Shown: positions 34,655 through 43,816, counted from the first letter of the stretch. The stretch is DNA of 47,754 bases from Candidatus Zixiibacteriota bacterium (GCA_020051695.1 JAGVQM010000033.1:1-47754), one strand, 5' to 3'. Program-made: numbers and translations. The notes: generated from the sequence alone by a model not told the origin.

Positions 34655-34692
34655 AACAAAACAGGGCAGGACCGTGTACCGGTCCTGCCCTG
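34655..34692 (-). terminator. Strong terminator of the C39-like lipoprotein gene
   Basis: A perfect 13-bp stem (34662-34674 with 34680-34692) and 5-base loop is followed, on the minus strand, by TTTTGTTTC. It lies 33 bases after the stop at 34725. Confidence 0.85.
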
Positions 34693-34724
34693 ATGCTTAC
34701 ATCGCGTCGAATTTGGCCCTGCCA

Positions 34725-37097
34725 CTACGGCAGGATTTCCCACAGCAGCAGCTTCAGTTCGCCGTCGTGATCGTTGTTAAGCCAATCGACGCTGAGCAGC
34801 AAGTCCGTGCTGAACACGCTGCCGTCCGCATTAAATGAATTGCGCACCCAGCGCAGTTTCGTCAGTTTGGGCGCGATCTCTTCTTTTTCCAGCACATACC
34901 AGCAGAAGAAACCGTCCTCATCGTCCATGGAGTATTGGAAGTCCAGATCGGTCCCGCCCAGTTCGGTGATTGTGCGCTCCACGGTCTTGCCTTCAAGGAT
35001 GCGTTCGACTTTGCAATACCCGTTGATCGAGTCGATTTTCGCCCCGTTGGCGGCGAAGACAATACGCAGGTCGACTGTCTCGAAATATTGGTTCTCATCA
35101 TCGATTGCGGCGGTATAACTCTTGGTGGCCACCCTGCCGTTCCACTCCAGTTCGCGTTCGTTGCTTTTCGCCGGCCAGAACAGACCGAACATGCGGCTGT
35201 AAATGGTATTGAACACGCCGAACGCGTTGAACTGTTCGAACTTGCAGCGCTTGACCTGGTCCAGCAGCCCGGTCATGCCGAAATATTTGGCGTTGCTTTT
35301 ATAGCTGCCGACCGTGACCACCACATCGCCGGCCGCGGCGCCGTCCGGGACTTTGGCGACAATCGTCGAATCGTTCCACACCGAGACACTCACCGCCGGC
35401 GCATTGTCGAATGTGACGCTGGTCATCGTCGGGCCGAACCCGACACCGCTGACGGTCACCCAATCACCGATCTGTCCCGAACTCGGGGACAGGGTGCGGA
35501 TCCATAGCGGGCGGTACTTGAAACTGACGTCAAAAGCATCGAGCCGTGTCCCCGTCGTGCTGAAAATCTCGGTTTCCAAAGCCAGCATCGAGTCGGGCGA
35601 GTGCAGCTTGTCGATGAAGTCGGCCACGGCGAGGTCGGCTTTGTAATTATACTTCGATTTGGCCGCCACCGATGTCGTTTCGTCTTTCACCAAAACCGGT
35701 GGTTCTTTGAACACATTGCCGTCCTTGCGGTACAAGCTGGTCTTGATCCGCACCGGCACGGCGGCGGTTTCCTCCATATTCCACACCGGCACCTTACGCA
35801 GCACGATCGTGGTGAAATCACGCGGGATCGTCCCGCCGAAATCCCTAAAAAGTAAACCACTTGGTTTGGTGTAGTCCCAGATCACCCATTCCACAATCAG
35901 GCCGTTTTTATCGAATTCCAGGCCTTCCTGGAAACCGTAGGTAGCCCCTGAAACGATGTCCGCGTCGGGTAAATGGACGGTCTGCATCGTCGGGTTCGTC
36001 GTCGGCACTTTCAGGTTGAGCGTCGTGAAATAATTATAGAGCATGAAGTTGGCCGTGCCGTTCCAATACTGGTTTTGTAAGGCGTTCAGCGAAATTTTGC
36101 GATATGGTATCTGATCGCTGGGGTTTGGCGGATCTTGGTAGAAGGCCTGCGGGTCGTGATAGATGAAATAAAATTCCTGGTTCGGTCCGGGGTTTTCTAT
36201 CTCATAGCCGATGAAGTTGCCCTGATGCGTGAGCATGTTGACCATCACCGGCAGGCCCTGATCGACCTGTTTGACGATGAAGTTCTTGAAATTCTCATAG
36301 AAAACCCAGCTGTGGATCTCCGGTTCCAGGCCGATCGCCAATTTAATTTTATCCCCGAGAATATCCGTATCATGCCACACGACGCCGGCTTCCTTCTCGA
36401 TGTTCATCACCTGGCACATTTCATAGATTTCGTCGAAAGCGAAATTGTTCTGGTAGGCCTTCATCAGGGCGATGGAGCAGGCCGCCCAACAATTGCCGCC
36501 ATCCTGCTGATAATACGGCAGGCGCAATACATTGCGCAGACTGGTGGTTTGCAACGGCGCGCCCATCTCGATGACATATTCCCCCGCTGCCACCGGGTCG
36601 GCGGCTGAGCCGTTTTTTTGGAGTACGGCGCCTTCACCGATTTCGACCACGAGCGTATCCTCGGTCGCGTTCACGGTCCCGGTCAGGCGGGTCATCGTTT
36701 GACCGTTGTTGGTCAAAAGCGCCGCGCCGCATATTGTGGTGTCCTGCCCGGCAGCAAGCGGCAGCCGGAAAGACGCTTGAGCAATCGAGCCGTCCGCCGA
36801 AATTTTCAAGACGGTCTGGATATCGGCGTTATACAGCGTATCTTCAACCTGCAGCAGATCAACTTTGACTGTGCCCTCCACCGCTCCCGGCGGTACCGCC
36901 AGCGCCATTCCGTTTTGCAAGGTGAGCGTGGCCCCGGTGTCGGTGACGTCCGCGCTGACCTGATCGATAATAACCGGGTCGGCGGGTGGTTTGTTGTCCG
37001 GCCCGGTAGAATTGGAACAACTCAACACTAAGGCCGTAGTCAGCATTGTCGCCGCGGTCAATAACCTTTTAGAGGGGTGTGGGGTCAGGGATTTCAT
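34725..37097 (-). CDS. Lipoprotein with C39-like cysteine peptidase and IPT/TIG domains
   Basis: A 790-residue surface lipoprotein. ATG 37097 has GGAGGAG six bases upstream. The lipobox is LVLSC with Cys27. Residues about 45-180 include VPPGAVEGTVKV, a ZU5-like or related beta module. Residues about 185-350 look like a C39-family papain-type peptidase: Cys203 in GGNCWAAC, His291 in THQGNFIGYE and Asp315 in YHDPQ. The long central section (350-525) is unassigned. An IPT/TIG beta domain follows at about 530-605. The C-terminal 180 residues have no known family. No exporter is adjacent, so this is probably a secreted-side protease or inactive binding protein, not a bacteriocin-processing ABC subunit. 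Confidence 0.75.
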   Translation of the reverse strand: MKSLTPHPSKRLLTAATMLTTALVLSCSNSTGPDNKPPADPVIIDQVSADVTDTGATLTLQNGMALAVPPGAVEGTVKVDLLQVEDTLYNADIQTVLKISADGSIAQASFRLPLAAGQDTTICGAALLTNNGQTMTRLTGTVNATEDTLVVEIGEGAVLQKNGSAADPVAAGEYVIEMGAPLQTTSLRNVLRLPYYQQDGGNCWAACSIALMKAYQNNFAFDEIYEMCQVMNIEKEAGVVWHDTDILGDKIKLAIGLEPEIHSWVFYENFKNFIVKQVDQGLPVMVNMLTHQGNFIGYEIENPGPNQEFYFIYHDPQAFYQDPPNPSDQIPYRKISLNALQNQYWNGTANFMLYNYFTTLNLKVPTTNPTMQTVHLPDADIVSGATYGFQEGLEFDKNGLIVEWVIWDYTKPSGLLFRDFGGTIPRDFTTIVLRKVPVWNMEETAAVPVRIKTSLYRKDGNVFKEPPVLVKDETTSVAAKSKYNYKADLAVADFIDKLHSPDSMLALETEIFSTTGTRLDAFDVSFKYRPLWIRTLSPSSGQIGDWVTVSGVGFGPTMTSVTFDNAPAVSVSVWNDSTIVAKVPDGAAAGDVVVTVGSYKSNAKYFGMTGLLDQVKRCKFEQFNAFGVFNTIYSRMFGLFWPAKSNERELEWNGRVATKSYTAAIDDENQYFETVDLRIVFAANGAKIDSINGYCKVERILEGKTVERTITELGGTDLDFQYSMDDEDGFFCWYVLEKEEIAPKLTKLRWVRNSFNADGSVFSTDLLLSVDWLNNDHDGELKLLLWEILP

Positions 37098-37356
37098 TAG
37101 CATCTCCTCCATTGGCGGGGGTGGGGAAGAGGGCAGCGAGATGCCCACGCGCCGGTAATCCTCCGCCGTTCGGGTGGTTCGATGGGGTAATGGTCAAGTT
37201 TTCGGTTTATCGGTAGGCCGAGTTTTGCCTTCAAGAATTGGAATTACAAAACTCGATTAAAGATGAGTGCGATGTTGCCTGCCCGTATAATGCGGACCCG
37301 CCGCAGCGGATTCTCCTTCAGCTGTCAAACCATATCTTGTCCGTGGACCTGAAAAA
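37098..37356. other. Gap between C39-like lipoprotein gene and tRNA
   Basis: No gene is visible. An inverted repeat CGAGTTTTG/CAAAACTCG lies at 37219-37227/37247-37255, and an isolated TATAAT lies at about 37286-37291 on the plus strand with no useful -35. The promoter of the lipoprotein gene is probably in here. Confidence 0.45.
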
Positions 37357-37429
37357 TGGAGCTGATCGGGATCGAACCGACGACCTGTACGTTGCGAACG
37401 TACCGCTCTCCCAGCTGAGCTACAGCCCC
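37357..37429 (-). tRNA. tRNA-Ala (anticodon CGC)
   Basis: All four arms fold: acceptor GGGGCTG/CAGCTCC, D-stem GCTC/GAGC, anticodon stem GTACG/CGTAC around loop TTCGCAA, and T-stem GTCGG/CCGAT with loop TTCGATC. The third acceptor pair is G3-U70, the identity element for alanyl-tRNA synthetase. Position 73 is A. CCA is not encoded; the gene runs directly into TTTTT. A possible promoter on the minus strand begins at TTGACT (37515-37510). Confidence 0.95.
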
Positions 37430-37728
37430 ATCCAACTCTTTTCTTGCCGGGCCCGACAGACCCCGTCCGGCCGGCGCGGACTAATATATCGTATCGGCCG
37501 GAATTGGCAAGTCAAAATCCCGCACGTATAAAGTATACGGTTTTGACAGGATCGCGGGATTTGCCGCATCTGACCGTTGACTCGGGGAATTTATGGCCTA
37601 AATTCGGGGAGTTGTCGGTGTCTGCCGGGCCAAACCGGGGCACAATTCCCCGGCGGGATCACCGTATACAAATAATGGTATGTTTGTTACGGCATAACCG
37701 CACTATTTCAGCTACTTGAGGGACTCGG

Positions 37729-38799
37729 ATGACCGAACCGCAAAGCATACAGATTAAAGCCAAGGCCTATTTCGCCATCGACCCCGCGGCGCGCACGCGC
37801 CGGGACCGCAAGGAGTTTCTTGCTGTCCTCGGCTTGGAGCATCCGGGGCATTTTTTGCGCAGTGTCTGGACGCCGACCTGGGAAGCAGCCATCGACGATA
37901 TCCTCGACCCGCGTTCCAGTTTCCTCCGGCCGCTGAATCCATCCGATTTTCACTTTAAATGGGCGGTGGGCGCGATCAACCTGTTGCCCACGGCCACCCG
38001 GCTGAATATCCTGGGGTTGAAGATGAAACCGGCGGGACTGGAAGCCGCGCTCAAAAAACTGCTGGCCGCAGGCGGCTATCCCGCCGCCGATTTTGTCATT
38101 GAGGACGTCGAAATCCTCCGGCAGATCCACTCGGAATACTCGATAAAATTGCGCACCGCTGACGCGCGGCAATTACGGGTGGAGGTCTCGCATTACCTGC
38201 CGGCGGCCGAGGAAATTTTCCACCGCTTCGCCGGGCCGCTGAATGTGCCGGTGACCGCGGTCCTGGCGGCGTCCACCCCGCACGGGACCAGGTTTATCAT
38301 GGAACTGGAAGAACCCGACCGGGTCGAACTTACGGTCGCGCCGCATGAACGGCTGGCCGCGTTTGGCGATAGAATCATCGAACGCGCGGCGCTGCACGAT
38401 GCGGCGGGGGATATTCTGGGCACGGTGATGCGCGATCCGCATTACCTGCTGGCCGCCGACGGCGAATTATTTTCTTTTCACCATTACCAGTTGTTCATGG
38501 ACCTCGATGACGAGCAGTTCGGCTTTTTTCAGCCGGTGTTTGCGTTTTTAGGCCGGGAACTCGGTGATGAACCGGGCTGGTTTGCCGCATACCGTACGGC
38601 CTATATCCGCGAATTTAAAAACCTGCAGGCCCGCCGGGACGAAATCCTGCACATTTTCGATGAGGCGACAGATATTGTCAGCCAGTACCTGGGCGGTCCG
38701 GGCGGGATTGCCGAGGTCCGAAAAGGGATGGAACAGCGGCTGGCCTTTGATCCGGAACAACGGGTGCGGACCATCGGCGAGTTATTCGCCAAATGTTAA
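37729..38799 (+). CDS. Unrecognised protein preceding the nfnAB pair
   Basis: A 356-residue soluble protein that I do not recognise. ATG 37729 follows GAGGGA. There is no signal peptide or membrane helix. Features such as FIMELEEPDR in the middle and MRDPHYLLAADGELFSFHH followed by FMDLDDE recall the catalytic end of kinase-like folds (aminoglycoside-phosphotransferase or ABC1 type), but the spacing is not convincing and no glycine loop is seen; this is a weak idea only. It lies 24 bases upstream of the NfnA-like gene, so it is probably in the same transcript and may act on or with that redox complex. Confidence 0.7.
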   Translation: MTEPQSIQIKAKAYFAIDPAARTRRDRKEFLAVLGLEHPGHFLRSVWTPTWEAAIDDILDPRSSFLRPLNPSDFHFKWAVGAINLLPTATRLNILGLKMKPAGLEAALKKLLAAGGYPAADFVIEDVEILRQIHSEYSIKLRTADARQLRVEVSHYLPAAEEIFHRFAGPLNVPVTAVLAASTPHGTRFIMELEEPDRVELTVAPHERLAAFGDRIIERAALHDAAGDILGTVMRDPHYLLAADGELFSFHHYQLFMDLDDEQFGFFQPVFAFLGRELGDEPGWFAAYRTAYIREFKNLQARRDEILHIFDEATDIVSQYLGGPGGIAEVRKGMEQRLAFDPEQRVRTIGELFAKC

Positions 38800-38823
38800 A
38801 CCCGCCGGGACTGGAGACACTCC

Positions 38824-39669
38824 ATGCATAAAATCGTCTATAAAAAAGAACTGGCACCCAAAACGGTGATGCTCAAAGTCGAGGCGCCGTGGATCGCCCG
38901 CAAGATTCAACCCGGCCAGTTTATTATCGTCCGCCTCGATGAACACGGCGAACGCATCCCCCTGTCGATTTCGGGCTGGGATGCGGAGGCTGGGACGTTG
39001 CGGCTGATCGTCGTCGGTGTCGGCTACACCAGCAACAAAATGATCGCCTTAAACGAGGGCGACTCGATTTTGGATGTTGTCGGGCCGCTGGGCCGCCATA
39101 CGCACCTCCCCGAGGGGGGGGCGGCAGTCATGATCGGCGGCGGGTATGGTACCGGGGCGATTATTCCCTCGGCTTTAGAACAGCGCAAAGCCGGCCGCCG
39201 GGTGGTGGGGATTGTCGGTGCGCGTACTAAAGAGCTCGTGCTGTTGGAGGATGACCTGCGCGCGGCCTGCGCTGACGTGTTTGTCACCACCGATGACGGT
39301 TCCTATGGCCGCAAGGGGCTGGTCACCGATGCGTTGAAAGATATCATCGACAACGAGGATGTCGGCGCGGTGTTGGCCGTCGGGCCGGTGCCGATGATGC
39401 GCGCGGTTTCGGAGTTGACCAAACCGCATAATATCCCCACGATGGTCTCGTTGAATGCGATCATGGTCGACGGGACCGGGATGTGCGGCGCCTGCCGGGT
39501 GACTGTTGGCGGCAAGATCAGGTTTGCCTGTTATGACGGCCCGGATTTTGACGGGCATCTGGTCGATTACAAAGAGCTGACCATGCGGCAGCGGACTTAT
39601 CTCAAACAGGAAGCGAAAGCGATGGAGGTCTTCAACCGCGAAAGCGCGGGCCGGACCGCCACGCCATAA
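38824..39669 (+). CDS. nfnA: NfnA-type FAD/[2Fe-2S] subunit (NADH-dependent ferredoxin:NADP+ oxidoreductase)
   Basis: A 281-residue flavoprotein of the ferredoxin-NADP reductase superfamily. Residues about 1-95 form the FAD barrel (RIPLSISGW), and about 96-205 form the NAD-binding domain (MIGGGYGTGAIIPSAL). The C-terminal [2Fe-2S] site has Cys221, Cys224 and Cys236 (DGTGMCGACR, FACYDGP), with Asp216 as the possible fourth ligand as in NfnA. Paired with the next gene it would form the electron-bifurcating NfnAB complex or a sulfide-dehydrogenase-like enzyme. The same protein family is also annotated as dihydroorotate dehydrogenase electron-transfer subunit. Confidence 0.85.
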   Translation: MHKIVYKKELAPKTVMLKVEAPWIARKIQPGQFIIVRLDEHGERIPLSISGWDAEAGTLRLIVVGVGYTSNKMIALNEGDSILDVVGPLGRHTHLPEGGAAVMIGGGYGTGAIIPSALEQRKAGRRVVGIVGARTKELVLLEDDLRAACADVFVTTDDGSYGRKGLVTDALKDIIDNEDVGAVLAVGPVPMMRAVSELTKPHNIPTMVSLNAIMVDGTGMCGACRVTVGGKIRFACYDGPDFDGHLVDYKELTMRQRTYLKQEAKAMEVFNRESAGRTATP

Positions 39670-39685
39670 GCGAGGACGCGCGACT

Positions 39686-41179
39686 ATGGAAGCCAAAGAC
39701 CTTACGCCGCGGCAGCGCATGCAGATCCCGCGCCAGTCGATGCCCGAACAAAAGCCCGAAATCCGGCGCACTAATTTTAATGAAGTCCCCCTCGGGTATG
39801 ACGAACAAACGGCGATCACCGAAGCCGACCGTTGCATCAAATGCAAAGTGCCGCATTGTATCGACGGTTGTCCGGTGAATATCGACATTCCCGGGTTTCT
39901 CGAATTGATCACCCGCGGCGAGTTCGCGGCTGCCGCGCGAAAAATCAAGGAGACGAACGTCCTGCCCGCGGTCTGCGGCCGGGTCTGTCCGCAGGAAAAT
40001 CAATGCGAGGCCGTCTGTGTCGTCGGTAAAAAATACAAACCGGTGGCGATCGGGCGGCTGGAGCGTTTCGTCGCCGATTACGAACGCACGCATAACCTGG
40101 TTGTCGACCCGGTCAAGCCGAAACAAACCGGCTGTAAGATCGCCGTGGTCGGTTCCGGCCCGGCAGGGTTGACCGTGGCTTCGGAGATGGCCCGGCGCGG
40201 GCACCAGGTCGTCGTCTACGAGGCCTTGCATCAGCCGGGCGGCGTGTTGTTTTACGGCATCCCCCGGTTTCGGTTGCCCGGCGACGTGATCAAATCCGAA
40301 TTGGAATATCTGAAAAAGATGGGCGTGGAAATTCATGTCAACACCGTCATCGGCAAGCTGGCGACACCCGCCGAACTGATGAAAGACATGGGTTTCGACG
40401 CCGTGTTCCTTGGTACCGGCGCGGGCTTGCCGCGTTTTCCCAACGTGCCGGGACAGAATTTTAACGGCATCTATTCGGCCAACGAATACCTGACGCGGTT
40501 AAACCTGATGCGGGCCGACAGATTCCCCGAGGCGATCACACCGCTGCACTGCGGCAAGCGCGTGGCCGTGTTCGGCGCGGGGAACACCGCCATGGACGGC
40601 GCGCGCACCTCGATCCGCATGGGACCGGAAAGCGTGACCGTGTATTATCGCCGTACCCGCGAGGAAGCCCCCGCGCGTACGGAAGAGCTGGAACACGCGA
40701 TCCAGGAAGGCGTCAAATTCGAATGGCTCACCGCGCCTTTGGAATTCTATGGCGACGACAACTTTTTCGTCAAGGGCGCGCGCCTGCAGCGGATGAAACT
40801 CGGCGAACCCGATGAATCGGGCCGCCGCCGTCCGGTGCCGATGGAGGGTTCGGAATTCGATATCGAAGTCGACACCGTTGTCTTCGCGCTGGGTTTCGGT
40901 GTCAATCCGTTGATCCTCGAAGCCGCTCCTGATCTGAAAACCAATCGTTGGGGTATTGTCGAGGCGGACAAAGAGACGGGCATGACTTCCATTGACGGTG
41001 TGTTTGCCGGGGGGGATATCATCACCGGCGGCGCGACCGTAATTTTGGCGATGGGCCAGGCCAAGATCGCCGCGCGCGGCATGCACAACTGGTTGATCAA
41101 CAAAAAAGGCCTCGATATGCCCAGGGAACTTCCTCCCGAATCGGCGACGCACGCGAAATCGAAGACGGCAAAAGTGTAG
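39686..41179 (+). CDS. nfnB: NfnB / glutamate-synthase small-subunit-like flavoprotein
   Basis: A 497-residue cytosolic flavoprotein. The N-terminal ferredoxin-like domain has two cysteine sets (Cys50, 53, 58, 62 and Cys97, 101, 107, 111) for two [4Fe-4S] clusters. An FAD loop GSGPAGLTVA (about 156-165) and an NADP loop GAGNTAMDGA follow. GltD-like proteins share this layout, but the adjacent NfnA gene and absence of a glutamate synthase large subunit favour NfnB (NADPH side of the bifurcating complex). It starts 16 bases after nfnA. Confidence 0.87.
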   Translation: MEAKDLTPRQRMQIPRQSMPEQKPEIRRTNFNEVPLGYDEQTAITEADRCIKCKVPHCIDGCPVNIDIPGFLELITRGEFAAAARKIKETNVLPAVCGRVCPQENQCEAVCVVGKKYKPVAIGRLERFVADYERTHNLVVDPVKPKQTGCKIAVVGSGPAGLTVASEMARRGHQVVVYEALHQPGGVLFYGIPRFRLPGDVIKSELEYLKKMGVEIHVNTVIGKLATPAELMKDMGFDAVFLGTGAGLPRFPNVPGQNFNGIYSANEYLTRLNLMRADRFPEAITPLHCGKRVAVFGAGNTAMDGARTSIRMGPESVTVYYRRTREEAPARTEELEHAIQEGVKFEWLTAPLEFYGDDNFFVKGARLQRMKLGEPDESGRRRPVPMEGSEFDIEVDTVVFALGFGVNPLILEAAPDLKTNRWGIVEADKETGMTSIDGVFAGGDIITGGATVILAMGQAKIAARGMHNWLINKKGLDMPRELPPESATHAKSKTAKV

Positions 41180-41204
41180 TTGTTTTTATATCCATGCTTC
41201 ATAT

Positions 41205-41239
41205 CAGGGCGGAGTCTTTTGTGACTCCGCCCTGTTTTT
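41205..41239 (+). terminator. Terminator of the nfnAB operon
   Basis: A perfect 12-bp stem CAGGGCGGAGTC/GACTCCGCCCTG (41205-41216/41223-41234) with a 6-base loop is followed by TTTTTG, 25 bases after the nfnB stop. Confidence 0.92.
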
Positions 41240-41300
41240 GTGCGTGCCGGAAGAATCATTCAACGATAGTAGTGTTATCACGCGCGGTATCCGTATGCGG

Positions 41301-41329
41301 GGAAGTACGATATGACCTTACACTATAAT
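41301..41329 (+). promoter_or_regulatory. Candidate -10 of the small hypothetical gene
   Basis: A perfect TATAAT at 41324-41329 lies 65 bases before the start at 41394 and after a strong terminator. The -35 position (GGAAGT) is poor. Confidence 0.35.
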
Positions 41330-41393
41330 TTGCCCGCTTTGGCAGGCCATGTGCTAACCTATTACCTGGCTAAAACTAGGCCAGGACTATAAA

Positions 41394-41627
41394 ATGAAAC
41401 CAACCCGATGGAGCGGGCAGAACGAGACCGAATTCGGGCCAAATCTGCAGATGAGTTTCGGTGATTTCCATCATGTTGAGATTGACAATGACGGGATGGA
41501 ATTTATAACGTTCTCGCGAAACGGTTTTGTCGTTCGGGCGAAAAAACTGGATTGGCAGGAGTTGTTTGCGGTGGTGTTTGGGCAGGCCCTTCCGGACGGG
41601 GAGGTGACAACCACCGAGGAGTGTTGA
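41394..41627 (+). CDS. Small hypothetical protein
   Basis: A 77-residue protein without a recognised family. It is soluble, with alternating hydrophobic strands (FHHVEIDNDGMEFITFS, FVVRAKKLDW) and an acidic C-terminus. The ATG follows CCAGGA at good distance. It sits alone between the nfnAB terminator and a dispersed hairpin, just before the AT-rich nuclease gene. Confidence 0.5.
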   Translation: MKPTRWSGQNETEFGPNLQMSFGDFHHVEIDNDGMEFITFSRNGFVVRAKKLDWQELFAVVFGQALPDGEVTTTEEC

Positions 41628-41657
41628 CCACGACTCTGTAATTGATTTATTTGTCTT

Positions 41658-41673
41658 CCCCGCGAAGGCGGGG
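41658..41673. repeat. Short dispersed hairpin (CCCCGC-GAAG-GCGGGG)
   Basis: A 6-bp stem with a GAAG loop. It is the same type as the 8-bp copy at 47188-47207. It lies between the small hypothetical gene and the nuclease gene. Confidence 0.65.
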
Positions 41674-41737
41674 AACCAGGATGGAAGTTCTTGACCTGCA
41701 GCAAGTGAAGGCGTACCGATGACTTGGATGGTGATAA

Positions 41738-42838
41738 ATGGACAAATTTGCTGAGTTTGAAAAGCTGATGCGCGAATTTAAACAATTGCCTCAACGGGCA
41801 ACAAATGAACCGACTTTATTGGAGATTTCGAAATTTCCACATTATGAAAATGTATGCAGTAATATACTTGAATTCTATTTATCCCCGGAAAAGCCCCATA
41901 AATTGGGCGGTATTATGATACGCTCACTCTTGAGGGCCACTTCGATGGGGAAAGAAATCGCCGATGGGTTTTTGCAAGTGGAACGGATTGAACGGGAAGC
42001 AGCTACGGAGAGGGGTAGAATTGATATTGTGGTGGAAACCAACGAATGTATCATTGGCATCGAAAACAAAATATGGGCCGCAGTCAATAACGATTTTTCG
42101 GATTATCAACAGACCCTCGAGAATCGTGCTAATGAAAGAGAGATTCGCTTCATTGGCATACTCTTAAGCTTGAAGGCCATCGAACCCACGAAAGATTCAG
42201 ATTTCGAAAACGTGACGTATGACAATTTTTTTAAAATCCTCCTACGTGACATTGGGCTTCGCGCAGTTGATGGTCATCAGAAATATGTGAACTACCTGTT
42301 TGATTTCATACACACGATTCAAAACCTGACGAGGAATCAAATGATAGATAAAGAATTCCTGAATTTCGCCAGAGAGAATAAAGATGCTATTGGTAGTCTT
42401 CTACAGCGGCTGGCGGATTCACGACAGGGAATAAAGGAAAAAGTGTCTCAATTGCGCGAAAGCGTGTCTGCTAAGCTTGAATCGGAAAAACCAAAATATC
42501 AGAATGTCACAATGCGCTCGGTCTTTCAGGCACAAGATCCCGGGATAATAGAAGCTGCCCTTCTCACAACCATAACATTGGACTGGCACGGTAATGAGAC
42601 CAGGATAACAGTTGATACCGTCCTTAACCTGAAGGGATGGGAAATACGAATATATCTTAATTGCGCAAGTGATTTGAAGAAAAAACTGTCGCTTTTGTTG
42701 CAGGAGTCAGGGATTTCACTTCAGCGGGGAGCCGACAAAGAGGAGATAGTGAGTCTGCCTTTTGATGCGAAAATCACGGAGGTTGAGAAAACAATTCACG
42801 ATGTTGTCGATAAAATCGCCGGTGCATCGATCTCCTGA
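41738..42838 (+). CDS. PD-(D/E)XK nuclease family protein
   Basis: A 366-residue protein. The nuclease core is clear: Asp96 in RGRIDIVVE, Glu109 and Lys111 in IGIENKIWA, with Gln124 further on, which is the D-x(n)-E-x-K motif of the PDDEXK_4-type family. The N-terminal E-x(n)-ILEFYLSP segment fits too. The last 150 residues are helical and then beta-rich, without a known domain. Codons are much richer in A and T than in the neighbours, for example AAA, AAT and ATA throughout, which suggests horizontal origin. No methyltransferase or toxin-antitoxin partner is adjacent. It may be an orphan restriction-like or defence nuclease. Confidence 0.75.
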   Translation: MDKFAEFEKLMREFKQLPQRATNEPTLLEISKFPHYENVCSNILEFYLSPEKPHKLGGIMIRSLLRATSMGKEIADGFLQVERIEREAATERGRIDIVVETNECIIGIENKIWAAVNNDFSDYQQTLENRANEREIRFIGILLSLKAIEPTKDSDFENVTYDNFFKILLRDIGLRAVDGHQKYVNYLFDFIHTIQNLTRNQMIDKEFLNFARENKDAIGSLLQRLADSRQGIKEKVSQLRESVSAKLESEKPKYQNVTMRSVFQAQDPGIIEAALLTTITLDWHGNETRITVDTVLNLKGWEIRIYLNCASDLKKKLSLLLQESGISLQRGADKEEIVSLPFDAKITEVEKTIHDVVDKIAGASIS

Positions 42839-42955
42839 CGACGGCAGTGTTTGCTTGGTGAGTCAAGATCCGAGCGCAGCGAAGTGATCCTGCCGGTGAT
42901 CCTGCGGCCGCCCCGCCGGAGCAGATGCAGGCATCGGCTCCCCGCAGATGCCGTC

Positions 42956-43795
42956 TTACGGTTCCTTTTTCTCCACGGGGGCGGGCAGGCGGGATTTCAT
43001 CTGCGCGTATTTGGTTTTGATCAGCGGGCGGTTCGCGTTTTCCGGGGGCAGCGCGGCGATCTGGTCTTTGATGCGGGATATCCGGTCTTTGGTGTCCGGA
43101 TGCGTGGAGAGCAAACCCTCGAAAAAGTTGCTTTCGCGGTCGCCGGACGCTGCGGCGAGTTTTTCAAACATCGTCACCATTGCCTGCGGGTTGTATCCGG
43201 CTTTGGTCATATAGTGCAGGCCGTACTGGTCCGCCTCATGTTCGTTGCTGCGGCCATACCCGCGTAAAGCCAATCCAAAGACGATCTCGGTAATCTGGCC
43301 GATTTCCTTGTCCGCCTGATCGCCCAAAAGAATATTCGCGGCAATTGCGCCGCCGTAATAGGCCTGGATCGTCTTGACCGAATGCCGCCCGACGACATGC
43401 GAAATTTCATGCGCCATCACCGCCGCCAATTCATCCTCGGATTCCATCATGCGTAAAATGCCGGTATAGAAAAACAAATACCCGCCCGGTGTGGCGAAGG
43501 CATTGATCTGATCATTGTCCAGCACGGTAAAATGAAAGGGCAGCGTGCTGCGATCGGAGACTGCGGCGATCTTCCTGCCTACTTCAGTTAGGTACGCCTG
43601 CCACTGATCGTCGGCCAGTGCCTTTTCCTGTCCCAGTACCTGCTCGGAAACTGACTGGCCCAGCTCAATTTCCTGGCTTTCGGAAATAAGAATAAACGAT
43701 TTTTTCCCGCCCGGCCCGGTCGTCGCACAGGAAAGCAGCGACAGTCCCAGGAGAATAAATAATCCATGCCGGAAGAACACGCGCAATTCGTTCAT
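42956..43795 (-). CDS. M48-family metalloprotease, lipoprotein
   Basis: A 279-residue envelope protease. The signal ends in LSLLSC with Cys23 as the probable lipidation site. The zinc motif HEISH is at residues 129-133, and the third ligand is in the conserved NEHEADQYG stretch. It resembles BepA/LoiP-type periplasmic proteases for outer-membrane quality control, but without TPR repeats. It follows the DUF4870-like gene on the same strand with a palindrome between them. Confidence 0.88.
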   Translation of the reverse strand: MNELRVFFRHGLFILLGLSLLSCATTGPGGKKSFILISESQEIELGQSVSEQVLGQEKALADDQWQAYLTEVGRKIAAVSDRSTLPFHFTVLDNDQINAFATPGGYLFFYTGILRMMESEDELAAVMAHEISHVVGRHSVKTIQAYYGGAIAANILLGDQADKEIGQITEIVFGLALRGYGRSNEHEADQYGLHYMTKAGYNPQAMVTMFEKLAAASGDRESNFFEGLLSTHPDTKDRISRIKDQIAALPPENANRPLIKTKYAQMKSRLPAPVEKKEP

Positions 43796-43816
43796 GGTCT
43801 CAACCTACACAGTAGT

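Noticed and set aside
36135-37031. Two plus-strand open frames of 157 and 137 codons
   Set aside because: They are antisense to the C39-like lipoprotein, whose domains and ribosome site are convincing.
42860-42955. Repeat resembling dispersed GAGCGCAGCGAAG-type sequence between nuclease and M48 genes
   Set aside because: Only one copy is in the window and its inverted repeats are weak, so I could not support a repeat call.
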